DNA from: Citreicella sp. C3M06
Lineage (GTDB): Bacteria > Pseudomonadota > Alphaproteobacteria > Rhodobacterales > Rhodobacteraceae
Reading direction: 5' to 3'
Length of the DNA: 64,000 nt
Assembly (NCBI RefSeq): GCF_018860705.1
Contig: NZ_JAHKQA010000014.1
Coordinates: forward strand, 1 to 64,000
The notes below the pieces were generated by a model. That model did not search any database. It worked only from the letters and a program-made list of their open reading frames with translations, and was not told where the DNA came from. This document shows, one piece after another, positions 32,696-41,165 of this stretch. Made by a program: the position numbers and the translations under genes. How positions within the stretch are numbered: the first letter of the stretch is position 1; each line of letters begins with the position of its first letter.

Positions 32696-33699
32696 GGACT
32701 GGCGGGAACCTTCTGGTATGACAGTATCTTGCTTACCACGCACTGTGCCTGCGACGGCTCGGCACAGCAAGTCTGAACCTGCGCAATTGCCTCGCCGTAG
32801 ATCTCGCGCCACGCTGCTTCGCTCAGGCCGATGTCGGGCGGCATGGCATGGCTGAGCGGCCATGAGCGCGCCGCCGCGTTGGCACCGGGAAAGGGCGCGC
32901 CGGTCATCCATGCCGCGAGGTGCCCGCAGCTTCCGGGCTTGCCGCCGAAATCGTCCATCGGCGCGGCGCCATCCATCGCTGTCAGCGCGCCGGTGCCGAT
33001 GCGGTGACATCCAAGGCAGGTGTTGTCGCGCGGCGACATCTGATGTGTCGGCCAACGCGCAAAGCCAAGCCCCGCGTCGACATGGGTATAAGGCCCCAGC
33101 GGATTGGTCGGCACGTGGTCCCAGACTTGCCCGACAAAGGGCGAATACATGAACGGATCATTGTCGTGGCAGGTGCCGCAGCCATCGGCGAGCACGGTTT
33201 CCGGCGCGGCCCAGAACGCGGCGCTGCTTGCTTCGGTCGGCGAGGGCACCGCGGTGCCGCTGACCGGAGCACCCTCGCCCTTGGCCTGAAACCAGCAGGT
33301 GTCCCCGGTGGAGGGGTTGTGGGCGATGACATCGATCTCGTCGTAATCGGTGGAGGCCGCGCCGCGAAATACCTTCTGGCGGCACATCACTGACACCTGC
33401 GCCGTCTTGGTCGACAGGTTGAGGATGCGCGAGAAGGGCACGCATTGCCCATCCGGTCCGTAACCATTGTCAAGCAAGGAAGGGCGGTCGCAGCTTGGCG
33501 GCGCGTGGTCGGTGATCTCGACCCCGTTCACGGTAATCGGCACGGCGACGCCTTCGGCGCAATGAAAGCTGGGGATCGGTCCGATGGCGGCGCTGCAGGC
33601 CTGCCCGTACACTGCCGATGGTGTCTGTTCATTGCCGAGGGTCAGCACCGTGGCCAGCCCCAGCGCAAAGGCGATGATCGCGCTCAGGATATGTTTCAT
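32692..33699 (-). CDS. Exported dihaem cytochrome c-like protein
   Basis: A 335-aa protein with an N-terminal signal/anchor (ILSAIIAFALGLATVLTLG). Two haem c motifs are present, CGTCH at residues 174-178 and CLGCH at 228-232. About ten further cysteines (35, 47, 70, 86, 106, 135 and a C-terminal TCC...QC group) suggest disulfides. The first half has no haem motif and no domain I recognise. Overlapping by 4 bp with the 2Fe-2S subunit upstream and the Crp gene downstream, it is the likely electron acceptor of the periplasmic Mo enzyme. Confidence 0.8.
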   Translation of the reverse strand: MKHILSAIIAFALGLATVLTLGNEQTPSAVYGQACSAAIGPIPSFHCAEGVAVPITVNGVEITDHAPPSCDRPSLLDNGYGPDGQCVPFSRILNLSTKTAQVSVMCRQKVFRGAASTDYDEIDVIAHNPSTGDTCWFQAKGEGAPVSGTAVPSPTEASSAAFWAAPETVLADGCGTCHDNDPFMYSPFVGQVWDHVPTNPLGPYTHVDAGLGFARWPTHQMSPRDNTCLGCHRIGTGALTAMDGAAPMDDFGGKPGSCGHLAAWMTGAPFPGANAAARSWPLSHAMPPDIGLSEAAWREIYGEAIAQVQTCCAEPSQAQCVVSKILSYQKVPASP

Positions 33700-34217
33700 C
33701 GCTGCGGTGCCCCTTGGCCGTTGGCCGCGATGGCAAGCGCGCGCAAGGCTTCGAAATAGCGCACATAGCCGGTGCAGCGGCAGATATGCGTGCCGATGGC
33801 GGCGCGCATGGCGTCTTCGATCTGCTCCGGCGGGATGGGCTGCGCTTCCAGCCCGTGCAGAAAGATTCGCGCCGCCATCACGAAGCCGGGGGCGCAATAG
33901 CCGCATTGAAAGGCGAAATGGTCAAGGAACGCCTGCTGCACCGGGTCTGGCACGCCATCCCGCGCCACGGATTCGATGGTCGAGACCTGCGCACCGTTCA
34001 GCGTTGCCAGCGCGGTCGAGCAGCTGATGACTGGCGTCAGCGCGGGGCTTGGCGGCTTGACCACCTGCACCGTGCAAGCCCGGCACACGCCGATGCCGCA
34101 GCACAGTTTGGTGCCGGTCAGGTTCAGATCCTCATGCAGGAAATCCAGCAGCGTCTCGGTGCCGCGGGCATCGGGCAGCTCGTGCAGCGTGCCGTTGACG
34201 TGCAAGCGGATGGTCAT
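33696..34217 (-). CDS. Mo-hydroxylase 2Fe-2S subunit (IorA/CoxS type)
   Basis: A 173-aa subunit with two [2Fe-2S] domains. The ferredoxin-type cluster ligands lie in GTKLCCGIGVCRACTV (residues ~36-51), with the fourth cysteine in VISCSTAL. The second, all-helical cluster uses CGYCAPGFV and ICRCTGY (residues ~109-152). It moves electrons from the molybdenum cofactor to the acceptor. It has no signal peptide and is probably exported with the Tat-signal-bearing large subunit. It overlaps genes on both sides by 4 bp. Confidence 0.92.
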   Translation of the reverse strand: MTIRLHVNGTLHELPDARGTETLLDFLHEDLNLTGTKLCCGIGVCRACTVQVVKPPSPALTPVISCSTALATLNGAQVSTIESVARDGVPDPVQQAFLDHFAFQCGYCAPGFVMAARIFLHGLEAQPIPPEQIEDAMRAAIGTHICRCTGYVRYFEALRALAIAANGQGAPQR

Positions 34218-36991
34218 GGCGTCAACCCCGCAAGGATCTTGTCGGGCGTGATCGGCAGCGACGCAAAGCGCACCCCTGTCGCATCCCTCAGCGCGTTGGA
34301 GATCGCCGACGGCACCGAGCACATCACCGCTTCGGCGATGCCCCGCCCGGTGCGCGCGCTGCCCGGCGGCGGATCAAGCGTGATCAGCTCTTGCGCCCGG
34401 CCGCCGGGTGCATAGCGCCCGCCCAGCGGCACGTCGCTGGCGCGCGCCACGTGGTAGCGGTGAAGGTTCCACGTGCCATCCGCCGGGCCGACCATGCCGG
34501 GGGGCATATCTTCAAGGAGGGTATAGCCGATGGCCATGGCCACGCCGCCCTGGCTTTGCCCGGACACCAGCTGCGGCACGTGGATATGCCCGGCGTTGAG
34601 CACGCTCAGCACGTTTTCGATCTGCACCGCGCCGGTGCCGTGATCGACGCTCAGCCCTACCACGTTGATGCAGGGCGCCCAGACATAGCGCGCATAGCGG
34701 GCGGTTTCGGGCGCGGGATAGCGCCCGTTCCGGCGCGGGATCGGCGTGGCGCTGTCACCGTGATAATAGGCCAGCCCGTCGAGCTGCAGCCGCACTGTGC
34801 CGCCGGGCGTGTCGTAATCGGCCTCGACCCATGTGTTCTGGAAATAGCCATGCCCGAGCGCGCCGGTCGGCAGGCCCAGCTCGTGCACCCGCGCCGCCAG
34901 CTCGGCCAGCGGCAGCGGCCTGCGCCCCGGCGCGCTCAGGCGGCCACCCTGCCACTGCGCATCGCCCGCAGGCGCGCCCCAAAGATCGGCGGCGGCCACC
35001 AGAACCGAACCGCGCAGCAGCGCCTGCGCCGTCTGCTGCAGCGTGCCCACCTGATGCAGCGCCGTGAGACAGGCCGAGGATGACCCGGTGCCCTTTTGCG
35101 TCCACATCGGATCGTCCCAGCCCGCGGGATTGGCGCCATCATCGCTCAGCCCGGTCTGCCCGAACAGGCTGTAGCCGCCCATGGCTACCTCGGAGGCGTT
35201 GGCGCCAAGGATCGGCCCGATCACTACCCCCAGCGTGGTGGCCGAGCCATTGCCCATGTCGATGGCATCAGACACCACCCGCAAGCTGCCGTCGCGCGCC
35301 AGATGCACCGCCGCCACCATGCCATCGCCCGAGGTGCCATAGGCCTGCATCGACATCGCCAGCCCGGTGCCATAGCTGCGCCCCTGCGCCGTATGCGCGG
35401 CCTTGATCGCGGCGCGCTCGCGCCAGAGCGGATGGGCCTCGGCGATGTCCAGCATCTCGGGCAGGCTCAGCGATTGTTCGATCGGCCCGCCGGTGACCGT
35501 GGTGTCGCCCAATTCGATGAGGTTGGCGCGGCGCAGCGCCACCGGGTCCCAGCCCTGCGCGGCGGCCAGATCGTCCAGCGCGGTTTCGATGGCGAAATAG
35601 GCCTGCGGGCCGCCAAAGCCGCGCTGCGAGCCGCCCGAGACGTTTTCGCTGTGCAGCGCCTGCGCGTTGATGTCGGCGACGGGCAGGCGGTAGCTGCCCC
35701 CGGCACAAAGCGCGCCCAGCGAGGCGACATAGGGCGACAGGTTGCGCCGCCCGCCGCCGTCGAACACCATGTCCAGCCGGATCGCTTCCAGTGTCATGTC
35801 GGGGTGGGCGTAAAGCGTGCCCTCGACGCTGGCGGCGTGACGCTTGAGCCCGACGCGGAACTGTTCGAACCGGTCATAGGCAAGCCGAACCGGGTTGCCA
35901 TCGGCAAAGGCCACCGCCAGCGCCAGCATCAGCGAAAACGGCGAGCTGTCGCGCCCGCCAAAACCGCCACCGGGATAGCAGCTGTGCAGCGTCACCTCGT
36001 CGAGCCTTGGCACCGGAGAGCCTTTGCTGGCGAACATCGCGGCGATATTGTGCAGATCGCCGTCGGGCGACTGGGTGCCCAGCACCAGTTGCAAGGCGTT
36101 GCTGGCCGGGTCGATCCAGGCCAGCCCGGATTCGGGTTCCATGAACATCGGGTCCATGGCGCGCATCCGGGTGCGGATCGGCTGGCGGAGCAGGCCGGTG
36201 GCGGCATCCAGCGCGGCGCGAATGCGGCGCTGCACCTGCGGCGCTTCGCGCTCGTAGCTGTCGGGGTCGGTGCTGGCGTAGTCGAACTGCGCATCCTTGA
36301 CGTAGAGCGTCGGGCTCTGGAATGGCGCGCCGGGTGCGGGCGTGCCTTGCGGGCCATCGCCGGGCCCGTAGCGCTGCACGGTGCCATCATCGCCTGCCAG
36401 AAACCGGCGCGCGGCGCGATAGGCCGCAAGGCTGTCGAACAGCAGCAAGGCCACCGCCTGCCCAAGGAAATTCGGCGTCGTGCCGGGCATCACCAGCAGA
36501 TCGAAATTCAGACCGTCAGGCTGGTTGAAACTGCCGCCGGCCTTGGCCTGATGCGCTGTCAGCCGCGCATCGACGTGCAGATCGCGCCGGAACAGCAGCG
36601 GGGCGTCGAAAAACGCCGGGTCGAGATCGCTGCCCAGCACCAGTCGCGTCGGCTGCGCCTCGGGCGGCAGGGGCGCCAGATCGACGCCCAGAAACGCCTG
36701 CCGTGTGGTGCGGGCACGCAGATACATGGCGTGCCATTCCCGGTCGGGCCAGCCGTCCATGTCTCTGGCACGAAAGTCGCGGGCAAAGATCTTTTGCCCG
36801 GTGACCTTGGCGAGCCCTTCTATGCGCTGCGTCGCGACCCCCGGCAGGGGGCTGGGCTGCGGCGCAGGGCTTGCGAGGTGGCCAGAAGCGCCCGGCAGGC
36901 CGAGGATGCTAAGGCCAACGGTGCCGGTGGCGGTATACAGGAAGCTGCGGCGCGACATCCGCGTCTTGTCGATGTCAGGCCGGTTTGGCAC
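34214..36991 (-). CDS. Exported molybdopterin hydroxylase large subunit (IorB/aldehyde dehydrogenase type)
   Basis: A 925-aa xanthine-oxidase-family subunit with a Tat signal (SRRSFLYTATGTVGLSILG, from residue 13). Moco-binding motifs are visible: YPGGGFGGRDSS, SGGSQRGFGGPQAYFAIE and QSQGGVAMAIGYTLLED. The catalytic Glu region, usually GVGEPP, reads GIAEAV, keeping the Glu. No FAD subunit is present; with the 2Fe-2S and dihaem cytochrome genes downstream it matches periplasmic isoquinoline/aldehyde/nicotinate-type dehydrogenases that feed the respiratory chain. Substrate unknown. No XdhC-type maturation gene is linked. Confidence 0.9.
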   Translation of the reverse strand: MPNRPDIDKTRMSRRSFLYTATGTVGLSILGLPGASGHLASPAPQPSPLPGVATQRIEGLAKVTGQKIFARDFRARDMDGWPDREWHAMYLRARTTRQAFLGVDLAPLPPEAQPTRLVLGSDLDPAFFDAPLLFRRDLHVDARLTAHQAKAGGSFNQPDGLNFDLLVMPGTTPNFLGQAVALLLFDSLAAYRAARRFLAGDDGTVQRYGPGDGPQGTPAPGAPFQSPTLYVKDAQFDYASTDPDSYEREAPQVQRRIRAALDAATGLLRQPIRTRMRAMDPMFMEPESGLAWIDPASNALQLVLGTQSPDGDLHNIAAMFASKGSPVPRLDEVTLHSCYPGGGFGGRDSSPFSLMLALAVAFADGNPVRLAYDRFEQFRVGLKRHAASVEGTLYAHPDMTLEAIRLDMVFDGGGRRNLSPYVASLGALCAGGSYRLPVADINAQALHSENVSGGSQRGFGGPQAYFAIETALDDLAAAQGWDPVALRRANLIELGDTTVTGGPIEQSLSLPEMLDIAEAHPLWRERAAIKAAHTAQGRSYGTGLAMSMQAYGTSGDGMVAAVHLARDGSLRVVSDAIDMGNGSATTLGVVIGPILGANASEVAMGGYSLFGQTGLSDDGANPAGWDDPMWTQKGTGSSSACLTALHQVGTLQQTAQALLRGSVLVAAADLWGAPAGDAQWQGGRLSAPGRRPLPLAELAARVHELGLPTGALGHGYFQNTWVEADYDTPGGTVRLQLDGLAYYHGDSATPIPRRNGRYPAPETARYARYVWAPCINVVGLSVDHGTGAVQIENVLSVLNAGHIHVPQLVSGQSQGGVAMAIGYTLLEDMPPGMVGPADGTWNLHRYHVARASDVPLGGRYAPGGRAQELITLDPPPGSARTGRGIAEAVMCSVPSAISNALRDATGVRFASLPITPDKILAGLTP

Positions 36992-37827
36992 GTATTTCCC
37001 CTATCTACTGGCGCGCCGCGACATTCGGAAACCGGCGGAAACATCCTGCTTCGTTCGCTTCACCATAGCCTCGCTGCGGGCCGACTGACCGTCAATAGCG
37101 TTGTGGGAACAGGCTGAGTCGAAAAAGCTGGATTGCCCTGTGGCGCAGCAGGTTGCACGGGGGGTTACTGAGTCCGGACACCGACGGGGAGCCTGCGTCC
37201 GGACCCAAGGGCCACGACGGCCCTGAACACAACCAAACACCTGTACCAAATTGTCAGACCGGTACATCGAGACCCTCCGGTAAAGTGGCGAAAAACCACC
37301 CGGCTGCCGACGGGAATCTGCGGCACCGAAGAGCGAGCTTAATAATAAGGTGACACCGCGGCGGGCAAAGCGCCCATAACCACGACGCCACCTTCAAAGG
37401 GCTTTCTGAAAACAAGTGAAGGAAATATCGAACCTTCCGACTGAAACAACTTACGTAGGGAAAGTGCCATGCAACATGCGATTCCCAAACGTCGAATCTT
37501 GGGAAGAAGTCGCGTGTTTGACATATGCCGGTGTTTGCATGAGATTTGCATCAAGCCCGCCATGCGTCTGGACAGGGAGCGGCCTTGTGCAACACAGGCC
37601 GCTGGCATCATTGACTGGCATCTGCCGCTGTTTGCCCTACCTCAACGCGTCTCCCATTGCCTGCGAGGGTAGGGCGCGGAGCATAATTCAGCCATGTTTT
37701 AAGTATTTGAAAACGCAGGTATTTGCGCTGCACGGGTCGCTGTCTGTGTTACGTCGCTGTGCTACAGTTGTAGCACACAGGGGCAGGGTACCGAGTTTGG
37801 TCGGGTGGGCTAAGCGGTTGCTGGAGG
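36992..37827. other. 836-bp region without a recognisable gene
   Basis: Open frames here are short and have no domains I recognise. Base composition is noticeably lower in GC from about 37330 to 37820 than in the flanking operons, suggesting foreign or decayed sequence next to the insertion-sequence cluster. Promoters for the Mo-hydroxylase operon must lie near 36992-37150. A strong dyad is annotated separately at 37758-37777. Confidence 0.5.
37758..37777. repeat. 20-bp dyad near the end of the protease chimera
   Basis: TGTGCTACA-GT-TGTAGCACA is a perfect inverted repeat with 9-bp arms, 51 bp downstream of the chimeric protease stop. It could be an operator or a remnant element end. It has no T tract and is not a convincing terminator. 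Confidence 0.5.
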
Positions 37828-38679
37828 TTAGCTAGGAATAAGTGTGGGTTCTCGATCTGGTCCGGCGATCAGCCGCCTCATTGCTGAGCCGTGGAGCTCA
37901 CGGACGTCGATGAGCGCGGCTGCCACCTTACGTAGCTGGTCGATGTGTGGCGTGAGGAGTTTCGCAGCGTGGTTCATGGCCTGACCCAGTTTTGCACGGA
38001 CCCTCTGCTTCTCTTCCTCTGTCAGCCTGTGCATGTCGGCTGGCCCGAACCAGCCGTCGCCGTTGCGGCTGAGGCCAAGCTCACGGTCCAGCTGCAAGAT
38101 CAGGGCGGTTGCCTGGGCGAGGTCGCTTTCCTTATCTCCTCCTGCGCCGCCAGAGATCGTGCCAAGCACAAGCCTTTCGGCGGCGCGACGGCTCATGAGG
38201 ATCTTTAGCTCGTTCTCGATCTCCTCGACCGTAAGTTCGGCGAACGTCGAACGGCGCTCGGTCAAGCCATTGCTATCGGAGAGGTTGAGCTTCACGACAG
38301 ATCCCGGCACCAGCAGTTCGGCAGCAAGGGTGTGGCCGGATTCATGGACGGCGATACGGCGGAGCAGTTCCGGGTTGGGCCGATCGATCCCGAGGTGTCG
38401 GCGCATCAGGTCGGTTGACATGGGCAGCCGTTGCCGCCGCGCGTCCGCGGTGGCGGCACGCAATGCGGCGTCGAGTTCGGCGGGGGTCTTGCCGACCAGC
38501 TTCTCGGCGAATGGATCGAGCTTGCTTTGCCGCTCCGGCGTCGCGAATTTCGGCTCGATCGTGCCTGCGTTCAAATACTTCTTGATAGTATTGCGCGACA
38601 TTCCCGTCCGCCGCGCAATCTCGCGCAGGGGCAACTTATCCCGCAGTGCCATACGTCGGATGATGTTCAAAAGTCCCAT
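37828..38679 (-). CDS. Chimera of IS21 IstA N-terminus and M41 (FtsH-type) zinc protease domain
   Basis: A 283-aa frame. Residues 1-61 are the start of an IS21-family transposase, including its helix-turn-helix (LPLREIARRTGMSRNTIKKYL). From residue 62 the sequence changes to the end of an AAA-lid-like region (KTPAELDAALRAATADAR) and a complete M41 peptidase domain with HESGH at 112-116 and the third zinc ligand in ESDLAQAT (Asp186). It would arise if IS21 landed in an FtsH-like gene and the rest of the element plus the protease N-terminus were deleted in frame. ATG 38679 and upstream signals come from IS21. Whether it is expressed is unknown. Confidence 0.75.
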   Translation of the reverse strand: MGLLNIIRRMALRDKLPLREIARRTGMSRNTIKKYLNAGTIEPKFATPERQSKLDPFAEKLVGKTPAELDAALRAATADARRQRLPMSTDLMRRHLGIDRPNPELLRRIAVHESGHTLAAELLVPGSVVKLNLSDSNGLTERRSTFAELTVEEIENELKILMSRRAAERLVLGTISGGAGGDKESDLAQATALILQLDRELGLSRNGDGWFGPADMHRLTEEEKQRVRAKLGQAMNHAAKLLTPHIDQLRKVAAALIDVRELHGSAMRRLIAGPDREPTLIPS

Positions 38680-38792
38680 GTGTATCACTCCAATGTCCCC
38701 CGCTGCGCATGCCGCTGGGGGAAAGGTCACATGGGTCAATTCTCAATGGAAATCATGCCGCCACCCGGGTCACTTCTGGGTGGACATCAACA
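38497..38792 (-). mobile_element. IS21-family remnant (left end and istA start)
   Basis: Read on the minus strand, the element begins TGTTGATGTCCACCCAG at 38792 and carries repeated TGACCC motifs (AGTGACCCGGGTGG, TTGACCCATGTGACC) typical of IS21 multiple terminal repeats. The istA start follows at 38679. Homology to istA stops at about 38497, where the protease sequence begins. No istB or right end is present. Confidence 0.72.
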
Positions 38793-39263
38793 GCGATGTT
38801 CCATGAACTGCCCGCGCAGCGCGTTGATGCGGGCGTTGCGGTGTCGAACCAACAGATCGCGCGTTTTCAAGACCATGGATCTGGCCTGCTGCCGGGCGGA
38901 TTTCACCGGCACGAACCGCATGGTCAGAGGCAGCACGGCCTGGGCGACGGGATCGGCGTCATTCGCGTCGTGTGTCTGCCGCGTCACAAAGGGCGTCACG
39001 GAGATCGGCGGGATGAGCCGCACCTCGGGGCCAAGCGTCATGAATTCCCGCCTCCAATCGTGCGACGACGCGCAAGCCTGCATGGCGACAAGGCAGGGCG
39101 GCTGCCCGGCCATGAACCAGGTGAGCTGCGCCCGCCAGAGCGTCTTGCGGAACACGGGCCGCCCTGATGCATCCGCGCCGTGGAGCTGACAAACCGACTG
39201 TGCCAAGTCGATCCCGATGACTGTCACGTCTTCCACGGAGATCGCCTGCATGCTCAACACCAT
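38793..39263 (-). pseudogene. IS110-family transposase, 3' truncated by IS21
   Basis: The minus strand encodes the N-terminal RuvC-like half of an IS110 (IS1111-like) transposase: VTVIGIDLAQSVCQLHGADA (catalytic Asp), CLVAMQACASSHDW, RLIPPISVTPFV, NDADPVAQAV, MRFVPVKSARQQA and RTRDLLVRHRNARINALRG. The reading is cut at MEHRC exactly where the IS21 end starts (38792/38793). The C-terminal Ser-containing transposase domain is missing. Start is 39263 or 39251. Confidence 0.82.
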
Positions 39264-39335
39264 CCTCCTGGGACATCGCGATGCCGTTGCAGGGTGAGCT
39301 ATCCACACCATCAGTGGCCAGAAACCCGGCGGAGC

Positions 39336-39912
39336 GGGCGGAACAGGATACTGACATCTCGGGTGAATTCCGGCGCCCGGCGATTGCGGCGAGCCCTGCG
39401 GTGCTCGTGCAGAGACCCCCAGAGCGCCTGCGCAATGCCTTCCTTCGAGGAGATTTCGCGGCAGAGCGTCCTCCTCTCGGGACATCGCCTGCCGGGCAGT
39501 GCATGGCAGACCCGGAGCATCGCACCTTCCCGGATCAGCCGGTTGCCGATCTGCTCGGGCGTCCCGTCGACCGGCAGACGCATACGCAGCATGCTGCCGG
39601 GAGGGGGCCGTTCTTGATCCGCTCGACGACTTGATTTCGATGCTGCGGATGCCGGATCAGCTTGCGCTGGCGGGTGCACCGATCGTTGGCTTTTTGATGC
39701 GCGGCAGCACCATGGTCGCCGTAATAGCCCGGTCGGCTTTCGTCACTGAACCAGCTCTGCTTGATCTCCCGGTGGCTCGTGGCTTTTGAACGCTGCAACA
39801 CGCCCGCCATCTCCCGGACGGGGATTCTCACCAGCTACTAGCGTTCGATCTGGACACGTTCCGTGACGCTCAGTTGCCTGTTGCCCACGGTGGCGTGGCA
39901 GACTCTCTCCAT
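39336..39912 (-). pseudogene. IS30-family transposase remnant
   Basis: Minus-strand fragments in several frames match an IS30 transposase. MERVCHATVGNRQLSVTERV with two in-frame TAG codons (just before LVRIPVREMAG) is followed by VLQRSKATSHREIKQSWF, RQRKLIRHPQHRNQVVERIK, then after a frameshift near 39600 GTPEQIGNRLIREGAMLRVC, and finally GIAQALWGSL, EHRRARRNRR and TRDVSILFRP. Homology ends at about 39336, where the IS110 copy entered. Stops and frameshifts make it long dead. The stretch 39913-40057 holds nothing recognisable. Confidence 0.78.
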
Positions 39913-40057
39913 TGGATAAAACATCTTTTTTCAAAGGGGAGTCGCATTTGAGTCTCGCCCGCACCTGCTGGCCTGACACTCACGTCTAATCCGATTTATG
40001 TAAGAACACTCACGATGCACAATGCTACCCCCGCGCGCTGACGTCCGCCGAACTCAC

Positions 40058-41068
40058 TTATTGCCACAGCCTAAGCAGCGTGATCGCCGCGAGGCCGGCG
40101 CCGCTGATGAAGATCCAGCCGCAGGCGCCCAGCAGGAATGGTCGCCATCCTTCGGATTTCAGCGCCGAAAGCCGCGCGTCCAGCCCCATCGCCCCAAGCG
40201 CCATCGCAAGCATGAAGGTCGATGCCATGGTCAGGGCGCTGATCAGCTCTGGCGGCAGTGCGATGGCCGTGTTCAAGGCAATCGCCCCGAGGAAGCCGAA
40301 GACGAACCACGGCACCGCAAGCCGCGCAGGTTGCGCCTCGGTCTTGCCTTTCACCAGCCCCAGCCCAAGGATCATCGGCGCCAGCAGCAGCACGCGGCCA
40401 AGCTTGGCGATGGTGGCCAGCTCTCCGGAGGTTTCGCCCAAGGCCCAACCGGCACCAACCGCTTGCGCGACCTCGTGAATCGTCGCGCCGGACCACAAGC
40501 CGTAAGCGTTGGCGGACAGATGCAGCAATGGTTGTGCAAGCGGATAGATCAGCATCGACAGCGTGCCAAAGACGGTGACGCAGGCAATGGCATAGGCCAC
40601 CTCTTCGTCGCGCCCGCGGGTCACGGTGTTCATCCCCAGCACCGCCGATGCGCCGCAGATCGACGTGCCCGCCGCGATCAGCTCGCTCAGAGCCGGCGAG
40701 ACACCCAGCAACGCACCGGCCCGGCGGATGACGACAAAACTGACGACGACCAGCGCGACGATCAGCGCAGCGCCGCCAAACCCCAACCCGGCGAGATCAT
40801 CGAAGGTCAGTCGAAAGCCCAGCAGCACGATGCCGCAGCGCAGCACCGGGCGCAGGGCCAGCGCCGTTCCGGGGGCAAGCCGGTGCGTTGGCAGCCCGGC
40901 GTTGCCGAGCAGCAATCCCAGCATCAGGGCGACAACCATCGGGCTGACCATCGCAGAGCGGTTTGACAGCTGCCAGAGGCAGACCCCCAGAGCGGCCAGC
41001 AGGGCGGTTGCGGCAAGCCCCGGCAGGGCGGGGCGGGCGGTGTTCAGGCAGGTGGTGGCGGCGATCAT
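40058..41068 (-). CDS. YeiH family putative sulfate exporter
   Basis: A 336-aa membrane protein of the YeiH/UPF0324 (Cons_hypoth698) family with about ten membrane segments. It has the family stretches AGTSICGASAVLGMNTVTRG and YGLWSGATIHEVAQAVGAG and a C-terminal LGAMGLDARLSALKSEGWRPFLLG. It is divergent from a LysR gene, as yeiH is from yeiE in E. coli. ATG 41068 has AAGG 9 nt upstream; 41077 would overlap that site. Sulfonate/sulfite-linked sulfate export is known for some relatives, but the substrate is not proven here. Confidence 0.88.
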   Translation of the reverse strand: MIAATTCLNTARPALPGLAATALLAALGVCLWQLSNRSAMVSPMVVALMLGLLLGNAGLPTHRLAPGTALALRPVLRCGIVLLGFRLTFDDLAGLGFGGAALIVALVVVSFVVIRRAGALLGVSPALSELIAAGTSICGASAVLGMNTVTRGRDEEVAYAIACVTVFGTLSMLIYPLAQPLLHLSANAYGLWSGATIHEVAQAVGAGWALGETSGELATIAKLGRVLLLAPMILGLGLVKGKTEAQPARLAVPWFVFGFLGAIALNTAIALPPELISALTMASTFMLAMALGAMGLDARLSALKSEGWRPFLLGACGWIFISGAGLAAITLLRLWQ

Positions 41069-41165
41069 GGCGGGCATCCTTGTTTGTCCAAAGGATGCGC
41101 CGCGCCAATCAAACAATCCAATTCATAATTATTGTACATATCATCGGCCAGATTTATGAAACGGC

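Noticed and set aside
37339-37611. A 90-codon minus-strand frame in the low-GC region
   Set aside because: No ribosome site, no recognisable domain and unusual composition; not supported as a gene.
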